Shown one piece after another: positions 16,342-25,087 of a stretch of DNA of 64,000 bases; the stretch's first letter is position 1; the number at the start of each line of letters is the position of its first letter. The stretch comes from Stomatohabitans albus. Its GTDB lineage: Bacteria > Actinomycetota > Nitriliruptoria > Euzebyales > Euzebyaceae. Below the pieces are notes generated by a model. That model did no database searches. It was not told the origin of the DNA and saw only the letters and a program-made list of their open reading frames with translations. The translations under genes were made by a program, and so were the position numbers. The stretch covers positions 96,738-160,737 of the forward strand of contig NZ_JAYKKE010000003.1 in NCBI RefSeq assembly GCF_036336025.1, read 5' to 3'.

Positions 16342-17118
16342 CTAAGGAGATGCCGTTGACTCCTGGTCGTCTAAGAGCTGTTCAGCATGGGTAGATGCTG
16401 CCTCAATCATGGTCCCGAATAAATCGAGGGCACTCATGGCACCAGCCCAGCCTTGAGGATCACCCAGTGCGGCCAGTGACGGTGCTTGCCGTGTGGCCAA
16501 GGTGGGGGACGGAAAGTACACCGCTTCAAAGGTCCCTCGCGCGCGTGTCCACCCAACCGGACTGAGTGTGCTTAGTGGTATGCCATCGGGTGCTCCGCTT
16601 CGCCCTCTCGCCACACTAATTTCGTGGAGCAAACGCTCTCGAGCCCGCCCACGAACCCGTAACAACGGGTACGGGTCTTGGCGCAAAACTTGCCCCATAG
16701 CGGCCCAAACGGCCACCCCAACGGTCGGGATTTCCTCATCTGGCCCATGCCCCGCAATAAAGGTGACATCCGCAATGGAAGGAATCAGGTCAACCCCTTG
16801 TTCCTTTGCTAAGTCAGCTAATTCTTCTGGTTCTTGACCGGCAAGGAGTCGGGCACAGAGGCGGACTTGCGTGGCCAAAATATCAACGATAATGGCCCAC
16901 TCCTCATTGGATAGCTGTGGCACATCAACAGCCACAAGGTACGGCGTTGGCCGACCACCTTGGACACGCGCCGTCAACCGACCAGGACTGGTATTGAGTT
17001 CTTGAACTCGACCACTTGAAGCTGTGGCTCGTCCTTGCCTGATTCGTCGAGCTTTTGCGTCGTCTTCAAGCGGTAACCCTTCAAGAGCTTCCATCCACTG
17101 TGCCGACCAACTAGTCAT
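16342..17118 (-). CDS. SWIM-family partner of the SNF2 helicase, zinc ligands lost
   Basis: A 258-residue protein matching the family usually called SWIM zinc finger protein, encoded beside SNF2 helicases in actinomycetes. Family-like stretches are SAQWMEALEGL, RRIRQGRATASSGRVQELN, GRLTARVQG, PYLVAVDVPQLSNEEW and DPYPLLRVRGR. Where relatives carry the CxC...CxH zinc site (after the ILxPSxxD block) this one reads ADVTFIAGHGPDEEIPTVGV, with no cysteines, so the SWIM finger is gone. The ATG at 17118 overlaps the SNF2 stop by eight bases (coupled translation); a longer frame to 17220 lies inside the SNF2 gene and is rejected. Confidence 0.7.
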   Translation of the reverse strand: MTSWSAQWMEALEGLPLEDDAKARRIRQGRATASSGRVQELNTSPGRLTARVQGGRPTPYLVAVDVPQLSNEEWAIIVDILATQVRLCARLLAGQEPEELADLAKEQGVDLIPSIADVTFIAGHGPDEEIPTVGVAVWAAMGQVLRQDPYPLLRVRGRARERLLHEISVARGRSGAPDGIPLSTLSPVGWTRARGTFEAVYFPSPTLATRQAPSLAALGDPQGWAGAMSALDLFGTMIEAASTHAEQLLDDQESTASP

Positions 17119-20044
17119 CACGGCCCCCAACGTCATACCCCGCACCGATTGCAGGACGATCCGGCGTGTCATAAATACGCGCCTCAGCCCCCAAACGAAC
17201 CAGTTCTTCAAGGGCAGCAAGATCTAATTCGGTGATCCAGTTCTCACCCGGTGCTACAACCGCATCTGCGAGAGCTCGTTTCCGCTCAAGCATGTCAGCA
17301 ATTCGTTCTTCTAATGTGCCGTTCGTTACAAGCTTGTGTACTTCCACCGTTCGTAGCTGCCCAATACGGTGGGCACGGTCAGTGGCTTGGTCCTCAACGG
17401 CGGGATTCCACCACCGGTCATAATGAATGACATGGGTGGCGGCCGTCAGGTTCAACCCCGTCCCACCAGCACGGGTGGACACAATTAATACACCAGCGCC
17501 ACCACCAGACTGGAACTGTTCAACCATCGCATCGCGTTGGGCCAAACTCAACGTGCCATGCAAGAAGGGAACAGGCTGGTCAAGGTCCTCACTGAGCTGT
17601 TTACTCAATAACTTGCCCATCGTCACAAATTGGGTAAACACAAGGAGCTGTTCACCGGCATCTGTCGCTGATGCGATAATTTCTTGGGCGGCTTGGAGCT
17701 TGCCAGAACGGCCAATGAGGGGGCCATCTTCGCCAAGGTACTGCGCAGGATGGTTGGTCACCTGTTTCAAGGCAGTCAACATGGCCAAGATACGGCCACG
17801 CCGTTGCATCCCGTCAGCCGTGGCTAACTCAGCCATCGCTTGCTGTGTGACCTGTTCGTACAGTTTCGCTTGTTCGCTTGTCAGCGTGCACGCAACCGTT
17901 CGTTCAATCTTGTCCGGTAAGTCACGGGCCACTTCGGGGTCATCTTTGGTTCGCCGCATAATGAATGGGGCTACAAGGTTGCGCAACCGTGCCGCCGCAT
18001 TCAAGTCGTGATGGCCTTCGACCGGTTTCACAAATCGTCGGGTAAACGCTGTTTTAGTGCCCAACATGCCCGTATTGGTGGCATCAATGACGGCCCATAA
18101 CTCAGCCAGCCGGTTTTCCATCGGGGTACCGGTCAATGCAAGCATGGTATTTGCCCGTAAGGAGCGCACCACTTTGGCCGCTGCGGTGGCCGGGTTTTTA
18201 ATCTGTTGGGCTTCATCTAAGGTGACAATATCCCAGGTAATCCCACTCAGAAGGTCAGCGTCTCGCCGCAAGGTTCCATAGGAGGTAACGACAACCCCTT
18301 CTAAATCATCTGGGTCAAGAGACCGTTCAGGACCGTGGTGGCGATTCACGGGAAGGTCGGGGGCAAACCGTTTGATTTCACGTTCCCAGTTACCCACCAC
18401 ACTCGTTGGGCACACGACGAGGAAGGGTCCCGGACGGGTAACCAACAACGCGATTAACTGCACGGTTTTCCCCAAGCCCATGGCATCAGCTAATACCGCA
18501 CCAAGCCCGAGGTCCGTCATGCCACGTAACCAAGCTAACCCACGTGCTTGATAGTCACGAAGCTCACCCACGAACCCTTCTGGGGCTATCTCCAGTTCTG
18601 GTTTATCACCGGCTTGGCGAACCTTCTGAATAAACGCGCTAAGCGAATCATCCATGACCACACGCTGGGCGGCTGGTCCATGGGAGAACCAATCCTCTCC
18701 TGCACTCCCGGCCAGTGCGAGTGACAAGGCCTCGGCACGGCTCATCGTTTCACGATGACCATAGGATTGAATGGCTTGGCGCGACGTCTCATCAAGGCGG
18801 ATCCATCGCCCATGGGCATAGACCAGTGGCTGATCCATCTCCGCGATTGTCGCAATATCTGTTTCGTCAAGAAGGTGTTGTGCCAAACTGACTTCCCAAA
18901 CCGCTTCAACACTGCCATCTTCTTGTTCATTCAGATGTACTTCAGCGGCCATCGCATCTTCAGCCAGCGTTTCAGGCAACCGAATCGTAACGCCTGCACC
19001 TTGTAAGAGCGGTGCGATATCGACGATGAGTTGCCAAGCCTGATCAAGGGTGAGGTCTACAACGGATCGGCTTGTTGCCTCAATCAGTTCATCCAGTGGC
19101 GGGTACAAGCGACTTGCACGGCTCAACTGAGCCAAAACCACATCGGCTTCACCGGCTTGTTCCGCCGTTAGGACCTCATGGACCGGTTCTTCATGCCCAT
19201 CAGGAAAACGCACCAAACAGGTGAGTGGCCACACCCCTGTTGGGGAATCTGGAGCGTCGAGGGCAATGATCAAAGCCAAGTCAGCATCAATACGCGACTG
19301 CCATCCCGCTATTCCAGCCACAAGTTCCGCAGCTTCATCGCGTAGGGGCACCTGGGCGTCATCAGGGTCACTGAGGGCTTCTACCCACCGCATCGTCCAC
19401 GGCAAAATCCTTGCCCGCGGGCGACCAGATACCGCGGGAGCTCCCCGTCGAACAATCGTGTCCACCACAGCATTGGCAAAGGCGCTCACGACGGCAAGTG
19501 GTGTACGGACCGCTTGGTGACCTGGCACGGGCGCGCTGACTGCCACGGGGGGCATCGCATTGGCAAGTGCATTGAGGGCGTCGTGAACGACACTATCAGC
19601 CGCTATTTTCCAATAGGCTTTCACAGGACTGTCCGGTGTTGCCATCGCAAGTGCTGGCACGATTTCTTGTCGTATGGCTGCAATCAATGCAAGCTGCGCC
19701 ACGTGTGCCCATCCACGCACACTCGCACGAGGGTGATGGATTTGCGCTAATAGCGGCTCAAGCACGTCATCAATCCGAAACACCAATGCGGGTACTTCTT
19801 GCACATCCACGTGGTCGGCACCGTCAGCCGGGCGGACAACCGCAACGGTCGTTGCGGTCGGTTTGTCAATACCAAAACGCTCAGCCAAGGCATAGGCCCC
19901 ACGAAGAGGAACACGCACGGGGTTCGTGTGATCAGGTTCGGTTCCAGGGAGCTCGCGAGTTAAGCCAGACTCAGGGATTGCATATAAACGTGCTTCTACC
20001 ACACCAGCAGTAGCCGGAATAAATACAAGATCGGAGGAAACCAT
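17111..20044 (-). CDS. SNF2-family DNA-dependent ATPase/helicase
   Basis: A 977-residue Snf2/Rad54-type protein. The N-terminal ~470 residues are the prokaryote-specific SNF2-associated region. The motor shows motif I in ADAMGLGKTVQLIALL near residue 519, VVCPTSVVGNWEREI, motif II as DEAQ near 611 (typical of this branch), LTGTPMENRLAELW, and in lobe 2 VFTQFVTMGKLLSKQL, VSTRAGGTGLNLTAATHVIHYDRWWNPAVEDQATDRAHRIGQ. These remodel protein-DNA complexes or displace RNA polymerase. It overlaps the downstream SWIM-like gene, so the products should act together. A role in repair or transcription recycling is inferred. Confidence 0.93.
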   Translation of the reverse strand: MVSSDLVFIPATAGVVEARLYAIPESGLTRELPGTEPDHTNPVRVPLRGAYALAERFGIDKPTATTVAVVRPADGADHVDVQEVPALVFRIDDVLEPLLAQIHHPRASVRGWAHVAQLALIAAIRQEIVPALAMATPDSPVKAYWKIAADSVVHDALNALANAMPPVAVSAPVPGHQAVRTPLAVVSAFANAVVDTIVRRGAPAVSGRPRARILPWTMRWVEALSDPDDAQVPLRDEAAELVAGIAGWQSRIDADLALIIALDAPDSPTGVWPLTCLVRFPDGHEEPVHEVLTAEQAGEADVVLAQLSRASRLYPPLDELIEATSRSVVDLTLDQAWQLIVDIAPLLQGAGVTIRLPETLAEDAMAAEVHLNEQEDGSVEAVWEVSLAQHLLDETDIATIAEMDQPLVYAHGRWIRLDETSRQAIQSYGHRETMSRAEALSLALAGSAGEDWFSHGPAAQRVVMDDSLSAFIQKVRQAGDKPELEIAPEGFVGELRDYQARGLAWLRGMTDLGLGAVLADAMGLGKTVQLIALLVTRPGPFLVVCPTSVVGNWEREIKRFAPDLPVNRHHGPERSLDPDDLEGVVVTSYGTLRRDADLLSGITWDIVTLDEAQQIKNPATAAAKVVRSLRANTMLALTGTPMENRLAELWAVIDATNTGMLGTKTAFTRRFVKPVEGHHDLNAAARLRNLVAPFIMRRTKDDPEVARDLPDKIERTVACTLTSEQAKLYEQVTQQAMAELATADGMQRRGRILAMLTALKQVTNHPAQYLGEDGPLIGRSGKLQAAQEIIASATDAGEQLLVFTQFVTMGKLLSKQLSEDLDQPVPFLHGTLSLAQRDAMVEQFQSGGGAGVLIVSTRAGGTGLNLTAATHVIHYDRWWNPAVEDQATDRAHRIGQLRTVEVHKLVTNGTLEERIADMLERKRALADAVVAPGENWITELDLAALEELVRLGAEARIYDTPDRPAIGAGYDVGGRDD

Positions 20045-20100
20045 GAACGGTAGACCTTAATCTCAAAGAAACATCTTTGCTTATCTAGGCTATGAACAGG

Positions 20101-20117
20101 CAAAACAACGTGTTTTG
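20101..20117. promoter_or_regulatory. Palindrome in the divergent SNF2/RDD promoter gap
   Basis: CAAAACA-ACG-TGTTTTG lies in the 142-base gap between the divergent SNF2 and RDD genes. Because both genes point away from it, a terminator is unlikely; an operator is possible. No factor can be named. Confidence 0.3.
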
Positions 20118-20186
20118 TTGTTCCAACTTGTAGTTTAGTTTTTCTCAGCCATTGGCGGTAGTTGCAGGTGGGGGCAGACTAGCCAT

Positions 20187-20813
20187 ATGCAAGAAAACGT
20201 CCACGAGCCATCGGAACCGATCAAGCGTCCATCGGAACCGATTGATCTGCCACCAAACCCCAGGCGAATTGATGTACCTGGTGTTGGCCTACGCCCAGTT
20301 GCGTCCTTAGGGCGGCGTTTTATTGCCCGTGTCATTGACTGGCTCGTACTACTCCCCTTCCAATTTGTTGTCATTGCCGTTGCCGTATCCGTCTTTGGGC
20401 TTGGTGGTCAATGGCTAAAAGACATTTATGAAACGGCGTCAGGCTCCACAATCTCTGTGGAGGCACTCTTACCCCCGGCTGATGTCGCAAACCAGTTTTG
20501 GTTGGTCTCCATGTTGTGGACCGCAGTCAGTGGTGCGATTGCTGAGGTTTGGGCAACATCGGTCTATGGCGGAACACCTGGCAAGCTCTTGATTGGAATC
20601 CGTGTCGTCAGTACAACCGACGGTGGCCGTATTTCCCTTAACGACTCATTCAATCGTTGGGCACTAGCTATTTTCCCTCGAATGATCCGCTTCCCATTGC
20701 TCCCCCTCTTTGGGTGGCTCGTATGGTTAAGCGCTGCCTTTGATCAAACCCAATTCCGTGGGTGGCACGACAAACTGGCTAATTCAGTCGTGCTCGATTG
20801 GCGATCCAGCTAG
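20187..20813 (+). CDS. RDD family membrane protein
   Basis: A 208-residue membrane protein. After a Pro-rich cytoplasmic head (about 1-45) the RDD signature begins with RRFIARVIDWLVLL, then a second hydrophobic segment near 100-120, the conserved GGTPGKLLIGIRVV turn, and a third segment with PLFGWLVWLSAAF before GWHDKLANSVV. RDD proteins are poorly characterised; some act in Na+/H+ antiport or envelope maintenance. No operon partner. The start is the first ATG in the frame; its ribosome binding site is weak. Confidence 0.85.
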   Translation: MQENVHEPSEPIKRPSEPIDLPPNPRRIDVPGVGLRPVASLGRRFIARVIDWLVLLPFQFVVIAVAVSVFGLGGQWLKDIYETASGSTISVEALLPPADVANQFWLVSMLWTAVSGAIAEVWATSVYGGTPGKLLIGIRVVSTTDGGRISLNDSFNRWALAIFPRMIRFPLLPLFGWLVWLSAAFDQTQFRGWHDKLANSVVLDWRSS

Positions 20814-20841
20814 TCAAGTTAGTTGGCACACCGCCAACGAG

Positions 20842-21849
20842 CTAGGTATCCATCGCATACACATCTACTCGACTTGCCTTAAAACTGGCCCAGATCGGTC
20901 CCCCGACAGGTAAGTCAAGCCGTCGGGAGCTCCCTACGGTGACCTCGGCAACCAGTGGCGTCAACCCCAACATATTGACCCGGATCCGGTCACCGGAGGG
21001 TTCTAACCCAGCAACTCGGCCATGCCATACATTTGAGGCACTTCCCTCGGGTCGTTCACGATGCAACGTAACACTGCGTGGATGAACAGTTGCAACCACA
21101 TTTGTCGCCGTACCGGATACATGCGTATTTACCCGCCGTCCATCCGCAAGGGTTACTACCCCGTTTTGCAACGAGCCCCGATACACGTTGGTAAGTACAT
21201 CTGCTGCCCAGCCGTTTATCGGCTGGCGTAACACCCCGTGCATCGTGTCGTGCTGGGCAACACGCCCCTGATCAATAAGCAAAAACCGATCAGCAATACT
21301 CATTGCCCAGAGGGGGTCTCCCGAGTGCACGAGGACAACACCACCGACTCGGTCAGGAAGATGACGGAGCCATGCCCGCAAGGACTTCCCGGCATCGCGG
21401 GTAATCCCACACATCACATCATCGACGATGACAAGTTCTGCACTGGGGTCGAGATCGCGTTCAGCGGCAATCAACCGTTGCTGTTCAATCGTCAGTTCAT
21501 CGGGGTATCGATCGGCTAGGTCATCAATGTGAAGCTCGCTGAGAAGTGTGTGCGTACTCACCGTTGCTTCGTCGTGGCTCAAACCTCTCGCAAGGTAGGC
21601 CATCATGACATTATCAGCGATGGTTAATGGATTGATCAGCCGTGGTGAACGGCGAATGTAGCTAATCGTGGCTGCTTGCCCATCTTCACGTAGAGCGTGG
21701 GCATTTGGGTATGCTTCGTCAACGATCTGATCAAAGATGGGCGATATAGGTTCTTGGGGGTCCGCCAACACTGCGTGAATATAGGCACGTGAACAATGGG
21801 CTTGAATGGAAAGGGGCGGCTCAGTGCTGACCACATGAAGATCAATCAT
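20842..21849 (-). CDS. Degenerate ABC ATPase with TOBE domain (ModC-like pseudo-ATPase)
   Basis: A 335-residue protein that keeps the ModC/PotA order of an ABC ATPase domain plus a C-terminal molybdate-type TOBE region (NVWHGRVAGLEPSGDRIRVN onward), but has lost the catalytic motifs. The P-loop position reads AHCSRAYIHAVLADPQEP with no GxxGxGKS/T; the Q-loop reads ISYIRRSPRLINPLT; the LSGGQ position reads LTIEQQRLIAAERDL; Walker B is LVIVDDVM; the H-switch reads LVHSGDP. Downstream elements such as ADRFLLIDQGRV are normal. The ATG at 21849 is chosen for GAGG six bases upstream; it overlaps the permease stop by eight bases. It may be a regulatory or structural subunit, or a decaying gene, though the frame is intact. 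Confidence 0.78.
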   Translation of the reverse strand: MIDLHVVSTEPPLSIQAHCSRAYIHAVLADPQEPISPIFDQIVDEAYPNAHALREDGQAATISYIRRSPRLINPLTIADNVMMAYLARGLSHDEATVSTHTLLSELHIDDLADRYPDELTIEQQRLIAAERDLDPSAELVIVDDVMCGITRDAGKSLRAWLRHLPDRVGGVVLVHSGDPLWAMSIADRFLLIDQGRVAQHDTMHGVLRQPINGWAADVLTNVYRGSLQNGVVTLADGRRVNTHVSGTATNVVATVHPRSVTLHRERPEGSASNVWHGRVAGLEPSGDRIRVNMLGLTPLVAEVTVGSSRRLDLPVGGPIWASFKASRVDVYAMDT

Positions 21850-23341
21850 CACTGGCCTCATCATCGTTGCGGGTACGAATCTTTAAAAATGGGGTTGTCG
21901 TGCGTTTCCCGAGCGCCGTGTTGTCGTCTTCCGCTTGGGGTTTCCGGTGATGACGATCTGGATCCTGAACCGCCTCGTCCCGCTGTGGGGGTTGGGACGC
22001 GGATTGGTCAGGTTGGGTTTGGTGCAGTGTTGGTGTGTCCGCCGCCAGGTGCGTGGACAGGGTATGCATCCGCGCTTTGGCTTGTTCTGTAATCGACACG
22101 TGCGTTCGGGCAACCGGCTGGACCGCTTCAGTCTCAGTGGTTGTTTCTGCTGGCGCACCTGGCCAGTATGTCCCCGGTGATGCCCATGCTTTGGGCATAC
22201 CTGGAGCACCTTCCCAAACGGTGTCTTGTGGTTTGTCTTGGGTATCTACAGTGCGAAGGTATTGGGCTTCTTCATCGGTTAGCACGTCGCTAAAAACAGC
22301 TCCTGGACCCTCTAGTGATGCGAAAAAGGCAGCGACTTCATCCTCGTCATCCTCGACTTGAGTAGGGTCAGTCTGGTCAGCGTCCAAAGGTTCAACCTGA
22401 TCGGGAACGTTAAGGATGTCTGGTGTATACAGGTGGGTCGAAAAACGGTGGGTCACATAGGGAATGAGGGTAAATAAGGACCCTTTACACACGATGAGGA
22501 CACCGACGGAGAGGAGGAGCAAGATAGCGCCCACCGATTCGGTTAATCCCGGAACTGCGATCGAGCCATCGGTGCCTAAAATTGCCAGCGTTGCCGGCGT
22601 GTTTGTCCCGATAATGGCGAGGGCACCCTCCTCGCCGAGTACACGTGCGACAGCTAACCCAAAAGCGGGAACGATAGCGGGGGTGAGTATCGGACGGACG
22701 AGTACTCGTAGAATTGCCCGCACATTCCAACCCATGCTCGCGGCAATAGATTCCATTTCTGGTGTTGTCATTCGCCACGCCGCTTCCATGGTCAACGCGG
22801 CAAACGGAAGCCCAAGTGCTGTCACAATGACGAATGCTGTTGCAATGCCAGGGGCGGGCCCCAAGCCCAGTACTGCAGGTAAATGGGCCAAACGAGAAAT
22901 ACCAAGCCCAATTAATGCGGGAGGACAGACCAACCCAACAATCACGCCGAGGCGAATCATACCCGTTGATAATCCGCCAAATCCTTCAGGACCGCCGCGA
23001 GCGAGTAGCCATCCGAGTGGAATAGCCACCATGGTGGCTAAGCCGCCCCCGATGATGGCAAATCCGATACTCCACAAGAACGGACCCACCCATGCTTGAG
23101 TCAGGAGAACAGGGACGTGTACGAGACCAAGGACAACCCCGAATGGGCCAAGAAATAGCAATATGAGCGCAACAGAAATACCTATGGTCATGCCTGGAAT
23201 GGCACGTCCGTTCCAACCAGGGTTCACCTGGACGGGTTTCGTGGTGGTGCGAGTAATGAGCCCTTTACCCATAAGACTTCCATCGGCCATGGCGCCTACA
23301 GATTGAGGCCATCTCAATAAGGGGTTAAGAACACCCACCAT
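21842..23341 (-). CDS. Molybdate/sulfate-type ABC permease (ModB-like) with acidic disordered tail
   Basis: A 499-residue protein. About residues 45-275 form a binding-protein-dependent permease with around six hydrophobic helices and the cytoplasmic EAA loop (ESIAASMGWNVRAILRVLVRP). The remaining ~210 residues are unusual: a Gln/Asp/Glu/Pro/Thr-rich, probably disordered extension (QVEDDEDEVAAFFASLEGPG and further) ending in a basic patch and DDEASDD. The partner downstream is the pseudo-ATPase; no solute-binding protein gene is adjacent. The N-terminus has several in-frame starts (23341, 23290 and 23272) with no clear ribosome binding site. The substrate cannot be assigned, and transport may be lost. 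Confidence 0.75.
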   Translation of the reverse strand: MVGVLNPLLRWPQSVGAMADGSLMGKGLITRTTTKPVQVNPGWNGRAIPGMTIGISVALILLFLGPFGVVLGLVHVPVLLTQAWVGPFLWSIGFAIIGGGLATMVAIPLGWLLARGGPEGFGGLSTGMIRLGVIVGLVCPPALIGLGISRLAHLPAVLGLGPAPGIATAFVIVTALGLPFAALTMEAAWRMTTPEMESIAASMGWNVRAILRVLVRPILTPAIVPAFGLAVARVLGEEGALAIIGTNTPATLAILGTDGSIAVPGLTESVGAILLLLSVGVLIVCKGSLFTLIPYVTHRFSTHLYTPDILNVPDQVEPLDADQTDPTQVEDDEDEVAAFFASLEGPGAVFSDVLTDEEAQYLRTVDTQDKPQDTVWEGAPGMPKAWASPGTYWPGAPAETTTETEAVQPVARTHVSITEQAKARMHTLSTHLAADTPTLHQTQPDQSASQPPQRDEAVQDPDRHHRKPQAEDDNTALGKRTTTPFLKIRTRNDDEASDD

Positions 23342-23381
23342 CTGCCGAAACTGTGACCAAGCCGTTCAAAAGGAGTTGAAC

Positions 23382-23573
23382 ATGGAATTGTCAGCCCAAA
23401 TGCCAATGGTGGACCCTGCCCTTGTGACCTCAGCCATGGCCGCCCAAACGCAGGGCGCCGCAACAATGTTGGTGATGAAACAAGCAATGGATTCACAACA
23501 ATCACAAGCCCAACAGCTCTTGGCCTCTGGAACGAATCCAGTTGTAAATGGCCATATTGACGTGCGGGTGTAA
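23382..23573 (+). CDS. YjfB-like putative motility-associated small protein
   Basis: A 63-residue protein. AAAGGAG lies six bases before the ATG at 23382, a strong initiation signal that supports a real gene. The pattern VDPALVTSAMAAQTQGAATM, then VMKQAMDSQQSQAQQLL, closely follows the YjfB family (Bacillus subtilis YjfB belongs to the motility-linked SigD regulon). These are short helical cytoplasmic proteins of unknown biochemistry. No flagellar genes are in this window. It is divergent from the permease and followed by the ACT protein gene 41 bases on. Confidence 0.7.
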   Translation: MELSAQMPMVDPALVTSAMAAQTQGAATMLVMKQAMDSQQSQAQQLLASGTNPVVNGHIDVRV

Positions 23574-23614
23574 TTTCTCGTCGGCACATCGGTGAAGCCC
23601 ATAGGCTTAGGGGC

Positions 23615-24181
23615 ATGGAAATGATGCTTCGCCTTGAGCTTCCTGATGTGCCCGGCTCCCTTTCAAAGGTTGCTAACGTCATCGCAACGGTTAACGGTGA
23701 TATCCATGCCGTTGAGGTAAAAGCATCCACGAACGGTATTGCGATTGACGACCTGTGGGTTCATGTGGACCACCCAGATGCCCTGCTGGAAGCATTTGAG
23801 CTTGTTGATGGCGTGCGTGTGCTGTACATGGGGCCCAGCCGTGGCCTCCCAGGGGTAAACACCATGCGGATGAGCGCCATTATTCAAAATATTTTAGGCG
23901 GTACGATGCCTATCGAACAAGGCGTGATTGCCTTGGTGGGCGGCAATCTGTATGCCAACGAAGCTCATATTGAGCCACGTACTGAAGAATCAAGTAAAAA
24001 AGATCGACGGGTATTGCGTATTCCGCTTAACGATAAAGACCTTATCCTTAAACGGGACTATCGGTTCTTAGATGAAGAGCACCGGCAAGCCATCGACTTA
24101 GTCACCTTGTGTGAGCAAGCATCGGCACACGCCTCATCGGACGCGTCCGTTCGTGAGGCCATACCGTATGTGGAGGAATAG
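23615..24181 (+). CDS. ACT-domain protein
   Basis: A 188-residue cytoplasmic protein. Residues 2-75 form an ACT domain, the small-molecule regulatory fold, seen in MLRLELPDVPGSLSKVANV and GDIHAVEVKAS. The remaining part (GLPGVNTMRMSAIIQNILGG, then a charged helix-rich region ending VPYVEE-like) is not recognised. No catalytic domain is attached, so it may sense an amino acid or similar ligand and act through a partner. ATG 23615 is used; another ATG two codons on is equally possible. Confidence 0.75.
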   Translation: MEMMLRLELPDVPGSLSKVANVIATVNGDIHAVEVKASTNGIAIDDLWVHVDHPDALLEAFELVDGVRVLYMGPSRGLPGVNTMRMSAIIQNILGGTMPIEQGVIALVGGNLYANEAHIEPRTEESSKKDRRVLRIPLNDKDLILKRDYRFLDEEHRQAIDLVTLCEQASAHASSDASVREAIPYVEE

Positions 24182-24197
24182 TAGGGGCAGGGCCTCT

Positions 24198-24210
24198 GGG
24201 CGTTGCGCCC
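24198..24210. terminator. Possible short hairpin between convergent genes
   Basis: GGGCG-TTG-CGCCC in the 32-base gap between the convergent ACT and pseudokinase genes. It is short, with no T-run, but the location suits a bidirectional terminator. Confidence 0.35.
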
Positions 24211-24213
24211 TCC

Positions 24214-24963
24214 CTAACTACCCATTTGTAGGAGTGGCCGGTCGATAATTGAGCCACCGGGCATTGCCCGTTCAGCTTCACGAAGGGCGTAGAACCATTT
24301 ATCGGCACTGAGAACATCGCCTCGTTTTGCCCGTCGGATAGATGTTTCAAGCGAAACGGTTTGCCCAGCCCAGGGTTGATCCCCGATAAGTCGTAAGAGC
24401 AGTTGTCCTAATCGCCATTGGTCATCGCGTCGGCGGTCAGGAGAGAGTGGCGTTTCAAACTCATCAATACGGACCACAATTAAACGCGTTTGTTCATCCA
24501 ATAACATATGGCGCCCACGGACACGACCATGGCCCGCATGGTGTAAGCCGGCCACCGCGACGGCGACGTTGCGGCTGACAAGCAATAAATGACGCCCCGT
24601 TGCCGTTGGAGCCACTTTCGCACGACGTTCCGGATCTACGAATGCGGCGAGTGAGGTGGTACGCACCGCTGGTTCTCGTTCAACGAGATACCCCACATAG
24701 CGTCCTCTCGCATCGTGGAGGAGGTCAATTGGCCAGGTCCACCGCACATGGTCAGGTGCGGGAGGAGGTGGACTAGATACTAATGCCGCAACATGGGCAC
24801 CGTAGGCATCGGAGGCCTGCGTGCGTAAGACTGCGGTCATATTGGGATCTTCATCGAGGCGACAGAGAAGCCGCCCATCTTGAGAGGACGCGGGTCGCAA
24901 CGTGACCCACGATCCGTCTGAGGAACGCCGTACAGAATGTGCTGAGCGAGTGGCCATGATCAT
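24214..24963 (-). CDS. Protein-kinase-like (pseudokinase) protein
   Basis: A 249-residue protein that resembles the C-lobe of bacterial kinase-like proteins (the group with HaxGhvxGDxNxxNxLv-type loops). Here the catalytic-loop region reads LHHAGHGRVRGRHMLLDEQ and the DFG region reads RLIVVRIDEFE; the HRD aspartate and Asn are absent. The N-lobe equivalent has RYVGYLVERE, close to the hinge phrase gyvMprl of the group. It is best seen as a pseudokinase of unknown target. Two ATGs (24963, 24957) compete and no strong ribosome binding site is visible. The assignment is from pattern likeness only. Confidence 0.5.
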   Translation of the reverse strand: MIMATRSAHSVRRSSDGSWVTLRPASSQDGRLLCRLDEDPNMTAVLRTQASDAYGAHVAALVSSPPPPAPDHVRWTWPIDLLHDARGRYVGYLVEREPAVRTTSLAAFVDPERRAKVAPTATGRHLLLVSRNVAVAVAGLHHAGHGRVRGRHMLLDEQTRLIVVRIDEFETPLSPDRRRDDQWRLGQLLLRLIGDQPWAGQTVSLETSIRRAKRGDVLSADKWFYALREAERAMPGGSIIDRPLLQMGS

Positions 24964-25087
24964 TCACTATAAATGCACTCATGGTCTTCAAGTTGGCAGC
25001 GGAACCCAAATTGTTTGATACTCCACGTACAGCCCGTCATTTTCAGGCCCTATCCCTGGAATGAAACTGCCGACACAAAGGACAAGC

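Noticed and set aside
21842-21864. Start of the ModC-like gene at 21864
   Set aside because: The ATG at 21849 has GAGG at proper spacing and a shorter overlap with the permease.
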